Shown here: in pieces, positions 43,996-55,750 of the stretch
How the letters are laid out: each line of letters opens with the position of its first letter
Numbering within the stretch: the first letter of the stretch is position 1
NCBI RefSeq assembly: GCF_042477335.2
Contig: NC_091250.1
Coordinates: 61,635,384 to 61,699,383 of the forward strand
Direction of reading: 5' to 3'
Length of the DNA: 64,000 nucleotides
Source: Ovis canadensis
Taxonomy: Eukaryota > Chordata > Mammalia > Artiodactyla > Bovidae
The notes under the pieces: model-generated
Told to the model about the DNA's origin: nothing
Seen by the model: only the letters and a program-made list of their open reading frames with translations
Databases searched by the model: none
Position numbers and translations under genes: made by a program

Positions 43996-44501
43996 CACAG
44001 ACCACCATTTCTTAATTCAAACATTTTAAAACTTTTCTTCTTGGATTCCTATTTTGGGACATGAGGTTTAAAAAACCCATCCCTTCATCCATTTCCCAAA
44101 TATAGTTTTAACACAATCTTTGGTCAAACCAATATTTGATGTTTTCAATATTCAAGGTTTCCCTACAATCAAGAAACATGCCTTTCTGTTTGGGCAAATT
44201 TTCTCATGTTATTTCTTTAACAGTTGCATCCTTTGCACTGTATTCTCTATTTTCTCCATCTCCAGACTGTTCATTCACTCATCCTGTTATTTTTATATCA
44301 ATCTTGCCCACTGCAGAGATATCCAGTGTTTCAGATTATATATTCACTTTTGTGTAACTTTTAGTTTTTCTGTAGTTAATTGCATCATTTGATCGATTTT
44401 CTTTGAACCTATGACTATGTTCCCCACATCATTATCTTAGCCCCTACACAATCTTCCGCTTGGTTATAGTGATCAGATAATTTATCGTCCTTTCCCACCA
44501 G
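43996..44501. other. intergenic, A/T-rich, unassigned
   Basis: Nothing recognised with confidence. Confidence 0.3.
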
Positions 44502-45095
44502 TCTTAGGTTGGGCTGCTATAACATATTACCATACACTTGGTGGCTTAATAGGGCTTCCCAGGTAGCACAATGGTAAAGAATCTGCCTGCCAATGCAAGT
44601 GACGAAAGATACTTAGGTTCGATCCCTGGGTTGGGAAGATCCCCTGGAGTAGGAAATGGCAACCCACTCCAGTATTCTTGCCTGAACAATTTCATGGCAG
44701 AGGAGCCTGGCAGGCTAGAGTCCATGGGGTGGTAAAGAGTAGGACATGACTGAACGACCCTAGCACACACACAGTAAGTGGTGGCTAAAACAATGAACGT
44801 TTATCATAGCTCTGGCAGCTGGGAAGTCCATGAGCAGGATGCCAGCAGATCTAGGTCTGGTGAGATCTTTCTTCCTAGTTTGCAGATGGCTGTTTTCTTG
44901 TATCTACACATAGCAGAAAACAGAGAAAAGAAAGTAAATAATCATGTTTCCTTAAAAGGGCACTAACCCCATTCATGGGGCTTCACTCTCATGACTCAAC
45001 CATTTTGCAGAGGCTCTACCTCCAACCGTCATTAGAGTGGGCCTTAGGATTCCAACAGGTGAATTTTGGGGGGGACAAACATTCAGCGCCTTCAA
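44502..45095 (-). mobile_element. MaLR (MLT1-type) LTR fossil
   Basis: Reverse LTR: TTGGGCTGCTATAACATATT, GTGGCTAAAACAATG, AGTGGGCCTTAGGATTCC, AACAGGTGAATTTTGGGG. Ancient. A Bov-tA SINE sits inside it (44551-44779). Confidence 0.7.
44551..44779 (+). repeat. Bov-tA SINE inside the MaLR LTR
   Basis: AGGGCTTCCCAGGTAGCAC head, TTCGATCCCTGGGTTGGG box B, CACA tail. Flanked by GGTGGCTTAA (44540-44549) and GGTGGCTAAA (44780-44789). Confidence 0.9.
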
Positions 45096-46171
45096 ATATT
45101 CTCTACTTTCCAACTGCGCAACTATAAATCTGGGATCTTTTGCACCACCCTTCCATCAGTTCCTTTTAACTCTCTCCTGTGAATCTCATTTCCTGATTTT
45201 CCTCTTTTTTTTGTTTACTTCCTCATTTCAACTACGAAATATCTTCCAGTAATTTCCTGATACAAGATACACTGAGATAAATTTCTTGAGACTCTGGATG
45301 TTTGAAACTGTCTTTAGGTACCCATGTCCACACATAATGGTTTGGCTAGGGACAGAAATCTAGGTTGCAAATTATTTTTTTTCCTCACAATTCTGAAGAC
45401 ATGCTCTACTGTGTTTAAGTTTCTAGTGGTGCTGTCCAGTGCTATCTTTAGTGCTTATTTTGGGGGTATGACTTTCTCTCCCGTCATCTCTCAAGAAGCT
45501 TTTAGTGTTTTTTCAGTGTTTTGCCATTTCACAAGGATGTATTTTTATTCACTGTGTTGGGCATTCCAAGGGTCTTTTTAATCAGGAAGCATGTTAGTTT
45601 ACGGAATGCACTTCCATTTGGGAAACTTCTTATATAATTTCTTTAGTAATTGTCACTATACTGTATTAACTATTTCCTCTTGATCTGGAATTCATTCTTT
45701 GGAAGATGATCCTTTTGGGTGAGTTTCCTAATTTTTAAAACTTTTTTATTCAACTCATCATCTTACCTTTTTCCTACTTTCAAGATTAGTATTATATTTT
45801 GGCTTTCATATTTTTCATTTCCTAGAGCTCCTTTTTTACTTTTTCTTCTAAACGTTCTGATGATACTTGACTACTTGTTTTTACTTAAGACTGAAAATCT
45901 CAAAGCTGATCGGAAGCTCAAAACTGACTAAAATCTCTGAAATGAGGTGAGGGTGCTTGTCTACTGGTGGGTTCAACTCATGGGTGGTGTAAGGGGATAC
46001 CTGTTTATTTACTAGAGAATTCCTAATGTCAGTATCTGTAGACCTGTTCTGAAGATGAGCAAGAAAGAGGGCTGAGGATATCACCATTCAGATTTTCACT
46101 TTGTCCCTGTTTTTAGCATCTCAGCCCCACTCAACCTCCTCTCTGCGTGTCCTTGAATCCACGGCCTCACA
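45096..46171. other. intergenic, old A/T-rich repeat remnants
   Basis: 45250-45900 has the look of an ancient dispersed repeat (ATTTCACAAGGATGTATTTTT, CCTAGAGCTCCTTTTTTAC), family not assigned. Confidence 0.3.
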
Positions 46172-46365
46172 GAGTAATTTATTTTCTAGAATTTACATCT
46201 CATGTCTCCACTGGAGGAAAGGTTGAAGGTGGTTTCTTCCGTGTCTCTGATTAATTTCTTCTAGAATTTATATCTTATGTCTATACTGGAAGTGGGATTA
46301 GGAACGGTTGCCTGGGCCTCTCTGATTAATTTTTTCTAGAATTTATATCTCATATCCACACTCGA
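46172..46365. repeat. 75-77 bp degenerate tandem repeat, about 2.5 copies
   Basis: Copies start at 46172, 46249 and 46324, each with TAATTT-TTTCTAGAATTT, then ATCTCATGTC or a variant and CACTGGA. The third is partial. Confidence 0.85.
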
Positions 46366-46420
46366 TGTTGTTGCTAAAAGATAAACCTGGAAGTTCTAAC
46401 TGCTCCTTACTCTTTCAAAG

Positions 46421-46774
46421 GTGTCTTTCATTTTAACACACAACCACACCCTCCCTTCTTGCATTCCCAATGACCTTCATCCCAGAACGGAATCTTCTGC
46501 TCTGGGATTGCACTGGGTCCTCTTTAGTACCCCCATCTCTGGCACTCAGGTTTACCCTCCCGGATCTGCCAAGTGGTTAGCCATACCTCCTATTTTCTTG
46601 TTTGCCACGTGTAATTGTGTTATTCCCATTCCTTTCTGCCTATAAAAGTTTCATTTTTGTATAGCTCCTCAGAGCTCCTTTCTATCTACAAGATAGGATA
46701 CTGCCCAATTCAAGTTGATGTTTGTGCAAATAAACTCTAAATATCTTTAATATGCCTCAGTTTATCTTTTAACA
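46421..46774 (+). mobile_element. possible ancient LTR 3' part, fossil
   Basis: TATAAAAG-type box (46641), CTCCTCAGAGCTCCTTTC, AAATAAACTC poly(A)-like signal and an AACA end resemble an old ERVL-like LTR. Family and 5' limit not certain. Confidence 0.35.
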
Positions 46775-46954
46775 TTAATAAACAGTAGAAGATATTCTTG
46801 GCCCTCATGTTTACCCACTGCCCTGATTTATCTGGCTCTCAGGTGGGAAAGTAGACTGATGATTATTACTGTCCCAGAGCTTCTGTATTATTAATATTTC
46901 CCACGGACAACTTTCTGTGAGTCCCCAGTGGGCGCTGAATAAAGTCAAAACAGC

Positions 46955-47560
46955 CTGACATGCAAAGCCCTTCACAATCGGTCTAGGGGCCTTTCTCGTT
47001 TTCCCTCCCATTCAGCTTTTACTGTTTTCATTCTCCAAACCACCTGGGCTCCTCCCTAGCTCAGGGCTTCTGCTTGATCGAGCATGTATGTGTGCTCAGT
47101 GGTTCAGTCCTGTCAGGCTCTCTGTGACCCCATGGACCTCCAGGCTCCTCTGTTCCTGGGATTCTCCAGGCAAGAACACAGGAGTGGGTAGCCACTCCCT
47201 TCTTCAGAGAATCTTTCCCACCCAGGCATCAAACCCCGGTCTCCTGCATTGCAGGTAGATTCTTTACTGTTTGAGCCACCAGGGAATTTTGTGCTAAACT
47301 TCCTCTATCCTCTATCCCCTTCCTCTATCCTCCTGGTGAATTTCTGCTCATTCCTCAAGATCCAGTCCAAAAGGCACTTTCTCTGTGAGCCTTGTTTAAT
47401 TCCCATAACCAGAATTCATTTTTTCTGCCTGGTTGTTCCCTGCCATTGAGAACACAGCTCTGTCTTAACACTGGCCACGTCATAAGGGAATTTGGAGTGT
47501 CTGTGTCTATCCCAAGCTACACTATGAGATATTGTCATGTCTATTAAGCACTAAGAATCA
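46955..47560 (+). mobile_element. L2 fragment split by a SINE
   Basis: 46955-47080 (TGCAAAGCCCTTCACAATC, CTAGCTCAGGGCTTCTG) and 47289-47560 (ATTCCTCAAGATCCAGTCC, TCTGTGAGCCTTGTTTAATT) are L2 ORF2 end and 3' part, in sense orientation. Confidence 0.6.
47081..47288 (-). repeat. Bov-tA SINE inside L2
   Basis: GCTCAGTGGTTCAGTCC, CTCCAGGCTCCTCTG, GGCATCAAACCCCGGTC, TTTGAGCCACCAGGGAA. Confidence 0.88.
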
Positions 47561-48774
47561 ATCCAAGGCAATTTAATTTTCTATGTTTTCTATAATTTTC
47601 TGTTTATCATCTAAATATAAGACAATATAGGACAGTCCTTTCCTTGTAAGAGGCCGAGGAGGGTATGGAGTCCTGGAGAAGGGACATGCCTCCTTCTGTA
47701 TTCCCTCTCAGTGTCTGAGTCAGGCTTACTCCAGGCAGCTCAAGAGTCAGGGGCTTATTGAATGAAGCTCAAGAACCAGGCAGTTATAAAAAAAATCAGA
47801 GCTCAAGGGACTGACTATTCCCTCATCTTCTCTCTCCTACAGGCTGCAGCTTTTATCCGCCTGTCTGTCGCTCCTCTCTTGGTGAAGTATACACCCCTGG
47901 GCCCTTCCCAGAGCCCCCAGACCTTGCAGAGTGCCAGTGTGTGCCTAGAGAATTACTTTTGGAGCCATGAACAGCAGCTCCTTTCACAAGCAGCAGGTCA
48001 GAGTGCTAGAAAATCAAACTCTCTGGGCTCAGCTCTCAATCAGTGACTCCCAGGAGTTGCTGGGGAGACACCCCAACCCCCTTTCCTCCTGGCTGGGGAT
48101 ATGTCTGAGGTGTACATCTTCCAACTCCCTCCCCTGGATAAAACGCCATCACCCACGTCCATGCACCTTTTACTGTCTACCTTTCCTTGCCTGAATCTCT
48201 TCCCCACGCCTCTCCTGGAGTTTCCTAGGACCACTGCCTAACTATTTTGAGTGCAAATTTGTGTTCAGATTGTTGTCTCAGAGTCTGCTTCCGAGGGAAC
48301 CCAAACTAAGAAACCTGGCCACCTTGTTCTCTGGAACTTTCGCTCTGTTCTCTTGCCACCGTTTGGTTTATCCTTTCTTCTAATCTCTGGAACCTTGTAA
48401 AAAACTTCACAGCTCTGCTCTTTGATGTCTTTTGCTTGTGTATTTTGAGAATTATTTCTGCTTTTCATTACTTGCACCATCTTCACCTTGAGCTACCGTA
48501 TGCTATTTGTCCTTATATCTCATTTTGTTTGCTATTCCCGCTGCTAACTGCTTCACTCTTCTGATTTCTCATTTCAAATCCCAAAGGAAGGAACTTGAGG
48601 GCCCAGCTCATCTTTGTTGCATAGGACACCAGCTGGCCCGTGGATTGGCTGCACTCAGGTCAGCTGATCATGGCTAGTCCAGTCAGCTGCGCCAGAGGAG
48701 GGATATTGCGTAGGAATCTTCTATATGGACAAATGATGCTTTCTCAGTTTTACTGTATTTTTTCCCTCTTTTCT
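47561..48774. other. intergenic, unassigned
   Basis: No gene. 47690-48315 has a repeat-like character (ends TCTGCTTCCGAGGGAACCC), not assigned. Confidence 0.3.
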
Positions 48775-48887
48775 TTTGGCTACACTCCCTAGCATATGGG
48801 GGTCTTAGTTCCTCAACCAGGGATCAAACCCATGCCCCCGATCATGGAACAGTGGAGTCCTAACCTCTGGACCGCCAGGAAATTCCT
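48775..48887 (-). repeat. CHR-type SINE, partial
   Basis: CCAGGGATCAAACCCATGC and CTGGACCGCCAGGAAATTC. Confidence 0.8.
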
Positions 48888-48925
48888 TTTTAATTTTATT
48901 TTGTTTACGTTTTAATTAGTTAATT

Positions 48926-49033
48926 AAGGCCACGCAGCTCGGCATGTGGAATCTTAGTTCCGTGACCAGGGATCGAGCCCATGTCCCTGCAGTAGGACAC
49001 AGTCTTAACCACTGGACTGCCAGGGAAGCCCCT
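48926..49033 (-). repeat. CHR-type SINE, partial
   Basis: ACCAGGGATCGAGCCCATG and CCACTGGACTGCCAGGGAAG. Two CHR pieces in the same orientation 40 bp apart. Confidence 0.8.
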
Positions 49034-49217
49034 CTCAATTTTATTTTAGATATAACTTCAACTTCTCCTTCCCGATCAGAGTGTTCCACTAAGTCACTCC
49101 TATACTGAGATTCTGAAGCTACCACAGGTTTGTATAAATTAAGACACGGCCACCCAGGAACTGGCCCTCAGTCAGGCTGTAGGCAAGATCTTTCCTGGGA
49201 AAAGTCTGTGTGTGTGT

Positions 49218-49437
49218 GTGTACTAAATCACTTCAGTCATGTCTGACTCCTTGTGACCCTATGGTTCTGTAGCCCAGCCAGGCTCCTCTGTCCACGGGAT
49301 TCCGCAGGCAAGAATACAGCAGTGTGTTGACATAGCCTCCTCCAGGGGATCTTCCCCACCCAGGGATCAAGCCTGCGTCTCTTACGTCTTCTGCATTGGC
49401 AGGCTAGTTCTTTACCAATAGTGCCACCTGGGAAGTC
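49218..49437 (-). repeat. Bov-tA SINE
   Basis: Preceded by (TG)n (49206-49219). CACTTCAGTCATGTCTGAC body and AGTGCCACCTGGGAAGTCC head. Confidence 0.9.
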
Positions 49438-49498
49438 CAAAAGGCTGTGGACATGGGGCCAATTTATTTTGGCAAGTTTAGTACCCCTAGCTTTCTGT

Positions 49499-49774
49499 GA
49501 CCCCACTCCAGTACTCTTGCCTGAAGAATCCCACGGACGGAGGAGCCTGGTGAGCTGCAGCCCATGGTGTCGCAAAGAGTTGGGCACGACTGAGCAACTT
49601 CCCTTTCACTTTTCACTTTCATGCATTGGAGAAGGAAATGGCAACCCACTCCAGGGTTCTTGCCTGGAGAATCCCAGGGATGGGGGAGCCTGGTGGGCTG
49701 CCGTCTATGGGGTCGCACAGAGTCGGACACGACTGACCCTACTTAGCAGCAGCAGCAGCAGCAGCAGCAGCAGC
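49499..49774 (+). repeat. BOV-A2 SINE with (AGC)n tail
   Basis: Two monomers joined by the TTTCACTTTTCACTTTCATG linker and a tail of nine or ten AGC units. Flanking AGCTTTCT[G/A]TGA is the likely target-site duplication. Confidence 0.93.
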
Positions 49775-50424
49775 TTTCTATGAAAAAAAAATTTTTTAAT
49801 GGTTACAAAAGAGTTTGGAAAACAAAGAAAAGCACGAAGGAAGAAAATAAAAGCCACAGGAAATCCCAACACTCTGAGATAATCACTCCTTGCATTTTAG
49901 GGCCTTCCCTTCTGTGTGCGTGTCTCTGCTTTTAGAGGGAAATATTTCTTCCCGTAATAAGAAAACCGTCCTACATAGGCTACTTTTTCTACCTGCTTTT
50001 TTTCACCTTATCACTGAACATTTTTCCGTGCCATTAAATATGTTCGAATGGCCTCATTTTAGGTCAGCCTGGCCTTCAGACACCGGGCCTCCTGCCCTGA
50101 GGAGCTGAATTCTCAGCCCACCCCTTCCCAGGACACTCAGCTGTGAAAGGCACCGATTTACACAGGTGAACCTCATGAGCTTATCTTGCTTCCTGCTACA
50201 AAATTTCAGCTAAACCTACACTGACGGCTGCCCCGTGGGGCCTGGGCTGTCTACTGCAGCAGGAGCATCCCTGAGGGCCATAGACTCTCTGGGGAAATCA
50301 CCAGTCAGCCCTCCTCTTCATTCCCCACATACTCTCTGCAAATCCAGCTCAGGACACTGTAAACTCAAATCAAAAACTCAGAACTAGAAGCTCCCTTAGG
50401 AGGTTGCTCCAGCCCCCACGAACA
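49775..50424. other. intergenic, unassigned
   Basis: Nothing recognised. Confidence 0.3.
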
Positions 50425-50520
50425 GAAAGGAGGAACCAGGACAAGAGAGGGGAAGTGACATAACCACACTCAGCCAGGGAGCAGGTGGCAAGGTGAGGAC
50501 TCGAGCTTGTGTCCCTGAGG
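50425..50520 (-). repeat. MIR fragment
   Basis: GAGAGGGGAAGTGACATAAC, CACACTCAGCCAGGGAGC: reverse MIR core. Confidence 0.5.
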
Positions 50521-52239
50521 CCAAGCCCAGTCTCTACTTTATGAGACTCCAACGCCTGTTGTAAACTGGGGGCTCTCCCCTTGGGCCCATCCACCCTGCA
50601 GGGCAAGGTCCCATACATTCCCAAGCCCCAGATGGAACTTGCAAACCTAAATCAACCAGAATCAACCCTGGAGGATGTGGCTGCTGCCCCAGCCTCCTCC
50701 TGGACCAAGCCCTGGTTTCACATTCCTGGGTGTGGCGTGATTAGAACAGAGGCCCCTCTGGCTGTCTGTGGTGGCGTGCCTTGGAGCTCTGTAAACACTG
50801 CAGCAGCATCAGGCCTTCCTGCCTCTAGGGCCTATGCTGGGGAAGTATCTGGGCTCTGGAGAAGCAACAGAGAAGGAGGCGACAGCTTTGCAGATTGGCA
50901 CTAAATCACTAAGACCTGCTCCAGGTCTGCAGGCTGAGTCACAGGGCAGATTGTTAAGAGTAGCCCCAAGAGTCCCGAACACCTCTGCCCTCCCAGCTGC
51001 TCTGTCTTTCAGAGACACCCTCAGGGTTGACCCCCCAGCCTGTGGTGGGAGTTTCTGGTTGCCAGGGGAATCTAGGGGAGGCTTTGCCCCTGCAAGATGG
51101 GAGAATTTGCCTCAGGGAACAGATCTTCCAGCTGGAAGCCAGCTCACTCAGTGTGAAATGGGAGGATTATCCCAGCGCCCAGTATACCATTCTGAGGAGT
51201 CCTGGGCTCTCGCCTGACTGCAGAGCCCTGGGGCCTTTCACTGAAGCAGCAAGAATGGAATACCCAGGAAGCCTTGTTTTCCCCTTTTACTGAGCCTGGC
51301 TCCCACAGGGGCCAGGCCTAAGGCAGAGAGGAGGTGCCCCTCAAAACCTGGCAGCCAAGCACTTCTTCCCTCCCACCGCTGTGCCTCAGACACGCAGGCT
51401 GCTTTCACTCACTGTCTAGCTGGGGTCTCTCTTCCATGGGGAACATTTGGTAGATGTGAGCCTCCTCCAAGCATAGACCCCTTTAGCTCTCTTTCTGCAT
51501 CTTAAAGCACATGTTGCCCTGTTTCATCTTCAATCCACTCGCTTCCCCTGCAGATTTTATGTGGCAAGCAGGACCAAAAAATTCCTGCTTGCTGCCATGT
51601 TTGTTGAAAACACACTGTTTTCTTACTGCCTTAGAAACCGGAGGAGTAAGACAATGACTGACCCTGGGGAAATGACAGGTGCGCAAACTCTCCAGTTTAA
51701 TAATGATTGTGGATCATTCCTGATTTCCTTGATTGGAAGCCAAGCCCAAGGCCCACCTATGCTTCACTCAAGCATCCTCACCATCAGGAACCCTCTGCTG
51801 ACTGCTGACTCCCATCTCTGGGCTTGGAAACCAGAATTCTTACTCTGTCATTTCCTTGGGTTTAGACAGGCCACTGTGATTTCCACGCTGCTAAAGACGG
51901 TATCTATGATCATCACTGCAAACTCGCAAATGCAGAGTGCTTCCGCCATGACTGCAGGGAAAGGAAAGAGAGATGCTGCTGGAGGGGTGAATGGTCCTGA
52001 GCTTGGCTGCCAAGCAGAGGCAGGGAGAGTTGGAGAGCAGGGTGAAACTAAGGGACAGGGAGATGAGGGGTGAATGAAGAGAGAAGAATGAGTGTGCACT
52101 GGACAGCCAAGCCCCAGACTCACCAGTCCTGCTGCATGCACCACTAAGAGAAGCAGGCTCGGCCAAGGGCCACCCTGCCTAGCTCTGCTTATGCATGAAA
52201 CCAAGAAGCCAGCAGGGCCAGTTTTCCAGGCAAGACAGG
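50521..52239. other. intergenic, repeat-poor 1.7 kb
   Basis: No SINE or LINE recognised. Overlapping frames at 51561-52073 (+, 170 codons) and 51848-52426 (-, 192 codons) lack domains. A TGAGTCA (AP-1 type) site lies near 50935. Confidence 0.35.
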
Positions 52240-52350
52240 CTATGTAATTTGTGGGACCCCCAGTGCAAAATAAAATTGTGGGGCCCCTTATTAAAAAAAA
52301 AAGAACTTCAAAGACTTGCAGAGTATAAAACCAAATGTAGGGCCCTGCAC
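52240..52350. repeat. old interspersed repeat, unassigned
   Basis: TTTGTGGGACCCCCAGTGC, AATAAAATTGTGGGGCCCC and AATGTAGGGCCCTGC are typical of a known dispersed mammalian repeat whose name I cannot fix. Confidence 0.4.
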
Positions 52351-52479
52351 AAGCGATTCCAGTGAGACTGGTGTTTTGATGGGTCACTGGGTTGATTGAG
52401 CTGCAGTTTATTAAGATTAAAAACAAACTGGGGGGTGACAGGATTAAACTGAGGGATGGGAGCTACATCAAAAACAGTT

Positions 52480-52660
52480 AATTATTGAGCACCTGATATA
52501 TGTCAGGCTGTCTTCTAACTAAGCACCTTCTGTATGTTACCCAATTTAGTCTTACGACAGCTGGACAGGGGAGGTGCTATCATCATCATCACCATCATCT
52601 CCCAGATGAGAAAGCCCAGGCACTGAAATGAATATATTGATAAAACCATTAAGTAACCAT
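52480..52660 (-). repeat. MIR
   Basis: GAGCACCTGATATATGTC, CCCAATTTAGTCTTACGAC, CATCATCTCCCAGATGAG. Includes a short (ATC)n run. Confidence 0.65.
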
Positions 52661-52764
52661 AATGGAAATGGTTCCTTATCCATTGTGAGCATGAGAGTGG
52701 AGTAATTTGCTCAAGGAAGTAAAGCTCTTAAATAAGAGAGCAGGGATCAGAATGTGGCCCAGAG

Positions 52765-53066
52765 ACTTCCCTGGTAGTCCAGTGGTGAACTGTCCGCCTG
52801 CCAACTCAGGAGACAGGGGTTTGATCCCTGTTCCAGGAAGATCCCACATGCTGTGGAGCTACTAAGCCCATGCATCAAAGCTGTTGAGCCTGGGCTCCGC
52901 AACAAAAGAAGCCACCGCAACGAGAAGCCCGCACACCGCAGCTAGAGAGGAGCCCTAATTCACTGCAACCAGAGGAAGCCCATGTGCGGCAACAAAGACC
53001 CAGCATAGCCACAAATGAATACATAAAAAGCGGTGCAGCCATAAATAAATAAAAAACATGCCCCAG
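52765..53066 (+). repeat. CHR SINE, full length
   Basis: GACTTCCCTGGTAGTCCAG, GGGTTTGATCCCTG, TCCCACATGCTGTGGAGC, GCCACCGCAACGAGAAGCC, then (AAATA)n. The only near-complete sense CHR element here. Confidence 0.9.
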
Positions 53067-53294
53067 GGCCCAAGCCCCTAGCCAGTTAACAACACTGCCT
53101 GTCTATAAATACGGAGCACAGCTCAACCAAACAGATCTTCCAACAGATCTTCTATCTTACTGTAGAAAGAAGGTTCTGACCGAGTTATTCAGAGAGGCAG
53201 GGGCTGGAGATGTTTGAAAAAGAGGCAGGAGGGCCATTTGTCAAGGGGAATCCAGCCTCACTGGGGTGCTGGATTAAATAATACCAATCCTAAT

Positions 53295-53500
53295 AACAAG
53301 AGTTGCCACTCTCTCAGTAGTTGTGATGAGTCAGACGCTGCGCCAAGCACTTAATAAGCATCTTTAGGGCCTGGTCCCCGTTTTGCAGAAGGAAAGAAGT
53401 CCAAGGATCACAGAGCTTGGAGCTGTCACTCCCCAGTGTCAGGGAGGTAGACTGGAACCCAAACTGCCTGCTTCCAAAGGCCTTGCTTCCAACAGGCTGG
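53295..53500 (-). repeat. MIR
   Basis: AGTCAGACGCTGCGCCAAGC, CCCCGTTTTGCAGAAGG, GACTGGAACCCAAACTGCC. Confidence 0.7.
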
Positions 53501-53874
53501 CTTTCAAGGTCCCTCTCACCTCTAAGATGCTGCAACTCTAAATCTCCTCTGGGAACTGATTCTGTACCCGCCCATGCTATTTCATTTTAGCCTGTGTTGA
53601 TATTTTTGCTGAGAGTTTGGAGCCTGCTGGAGGCCCAGGGATCTGTTCCCTATCTTGAATCAGTCCTCTGGAATGTTGGCCCGAACCCTGGCCAGATCGT
53701 TTCAATTCTTTCTCCTTCGCATTCTACAATCTGGGTTTCCGGTAAGCTCTAGTGAAGGCCCATGCTTCCGATGTTTCATCCTTATTTAAGCAGATAGCTT
53801 CACGAGTGTGGGCATATTGTCCAAAAAAGCTAGAGAACTTTTTCTCTGAGCCAGAAAGTATGTGACAGCCCCGG
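53501..53874. other. intergenic, unassigned
   Basis: Nothing recognised. Confidence 0.3.
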
Positions 53875-54305
53875 TAGGCCCCCTACATACGACTGAGTTC
53901 TGTTCTGAGATAGCATTCCTGAGTTTGTTCATAAGCCTAGTTACCCAACTATAGTTGACAATCGGTAATATGGTATTGCACTATAATAGGTTTATAATAC
54001 TTTTCACACAACTGAGACATAGAAAACAAACACAAAAAAATTAAAAATATTTTTAATCTTAAAGTACAGTACTTTGAAAAGTACAGTAGTACCAGCTATG
54101 TCGCTGCTGCTTTTATGCTTGCTTCCAGAAATACTGGGCTTGAACTAAAGATACTATACTACTGTGTTCTGTACAGTCCTAGTCAGTAAAGTACATGAAA
54201 CTACAACTACTTGTAGAGGATGCGCACATGGGACAATGTGCGCTGGACCCCTGAACTAACCTAAGGGATTGGACAAGTGAACGCATGCTTAAATCTTTGA
54301 AAGCA
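53875..54305. repeat. dispersed repeat, family not assigned
   Basis: GGTAGGCCCCCTACATACG, ATAATAGGTTTATAATACTT, AAGTACAGTACTTTGAAAAG and the unusual density of TACAGTA words mark a known-looking dispersed repeat that I cannot name. Confidence 0.4.
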
Positions 54306-54324
54306 GTTTTAGCTTTATGTGCTC

Positions 54325-54775
54325 AACTACATTAGTTTTCTGTGGCTACTGTAATCAAGTACCACCAGCTTGGTGGCTTAAAATAACAGAAGCTTACTCA
54401 GTGGCAGTTCTAGAGGCCGAAAGTCCAAAATCAAGGTGTCAGTAAGGCCACGCTCTCTCTGAAGTCTCTAGTGGAGATTCTATTCCATGCCTTCCTCTTA
54501 GCTTCTGGCGGTCAGCAATCCTGGGTGTCCCTTGGCTTGTAAACATATCACTCCAGTCTCTGCCTCGTGGTCACATGGGTTGTTGCTGTTTGTCTCTGTC
54601 TATATGTCTCCTCTCCTTACGTGGACATCAGTTAACAGGGATTAGGTTCAACCCTCCCCTTGATTATATCTGCAAAGATCCTATTTCCAAATAAGGTCCT
54701 GTTTACAGGTTCTGGAAGTGAGCACTTCAGCATGTTGTTTGGGTAGGAGACAATTCAATCCACAACATCACCCCA
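54325..54775 (-). mobile_element. MaLR (MLT1-type) LTR fossil
   Basis: Reverse LTR: GGTGGCTTAAAATAACAG, GAGGCCGAAAGTCCAAAATC, GTCCCTTGGCTTGTAAAC, TTCCAAATAAGGTCCTG, GACAATTCAATCCACAAC. Near full length, ancient. Confidence 0.75.
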
Positions 54776-54799
54776 AGTTCAGTTGGTGAATATACTGCG

Positions 54800-54975
54800 G
54801 GGGACACTTCGATAGCATGTCCTGCATGCTGACTCGCTCACTGTGTAAGCCCAACCTGGACTCCATGAAGCAGGTTCCATTACTATTTCTACCATACAGA
54901 TGACCAGAGAGGTTAAGCAGCCTGTCTGAAGTCACATGCAGCTCCTGAGCCTACACGAGAGGGCAGAGCTCAGCA
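54800..54975 (-). repeat. MIR
   Basis: CATACAGATGACCAGAGAGG, TTAAGCAGCCTGTCTGAAG, GTCACATGCAGCTCC. Confidence 0.6.
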
Positions 54976-55264
54976 TTTCATCATCACCCTGAATAGCACT
55001 GGCCTCAGCATACAATGAGCCAGGAGAGGAAGTCTAAGTCCCATTGTGTTAAGAACTTTGGACCCACTGAGACCAAAGCTTTCTCCAAAGGGAAGCAGTG
55101 GCCCCAAACTGGACACCCTGGCTTAATGCTTCTCTCCTTTGTGTAAGATAATTTCCCTGAAACCCTCTTACTCCATCCCTAAGACAAGATCACAGAGACT
55201 GCCTGACCCATCTCAGAGAATGGCTCGGAGGAGCAATACCAAGACTCGTGGAAGGCCCGTAGTC

Positions 55265-55580
55265 ATGTTATGAATTCCCATTCCCTTGGCGCTTGCTTCC
55301 TTCAGGTCTTTGCTCAAATGCCACTGCCCCTTGAAGCTTCCCCAGCCACTGTATCTAAATGGTGCCGTCCACCCTACCACCGCCTTTTATCTCTTTACCT
55401 AAATTTCTGACTATCTGACATACTTATTTGTTTATGGTCTATCCTGCCTGTTTTAGGCTGTAAACTCAGAGAGGGCCGGGCTTTGTCTATTTCGTTTCCC
55501 ATCGCCACCCCAGTGTGTACAACAGTGCCTGGCACATAACAGTACTCCACAACACTTAACTGAATAGATGAATAGCTTAA
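55265..55580 (+). mobile_element. L2 3' end
   Basis: CTTCAGGTCTTTGCTCAAAT, GCTTCCCCAGCCACTG, TTATTTGTTTATGGTC, CAGTGCCTGGCACATAACAG, then GAATAGATGAATAG. Classic L2 3' end. Confidence 0.85.
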
Positions 55581-55584
55581 TAAG

Positions 55585-55750
55585 AATGGCAGTTTTTCCT
55601 CGTTTACATGATTGGAGTAGAAGAAGGACAATTTTTCCACTAGAACTTAAGCTCCAAGAAAGCAGAAAACCACAGCCGTCTGATTCATTACCAGAGTCCC
55701 AACGTCTGGCAGAAAACAAGATCTTTGATCAATATCTGTCAAGTGAATAG
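55585..55750 (+). mobile_element. second L2 3' fragment
   Basis: ACTAGAACTTAAGCTCCAAG, AAAGCAGAAAACC, TCAAGTGAATAGATG. Abuts the first copy in the same orientation. Confidence 0.55.

Noticed and set aside
51561-52426. 170-codon (+) and 192-codon (-) overlapping frames
   Set aside because: They overlap on opposite strands, show no domain, and the minus one runs through an old repeat at 52240-52350.
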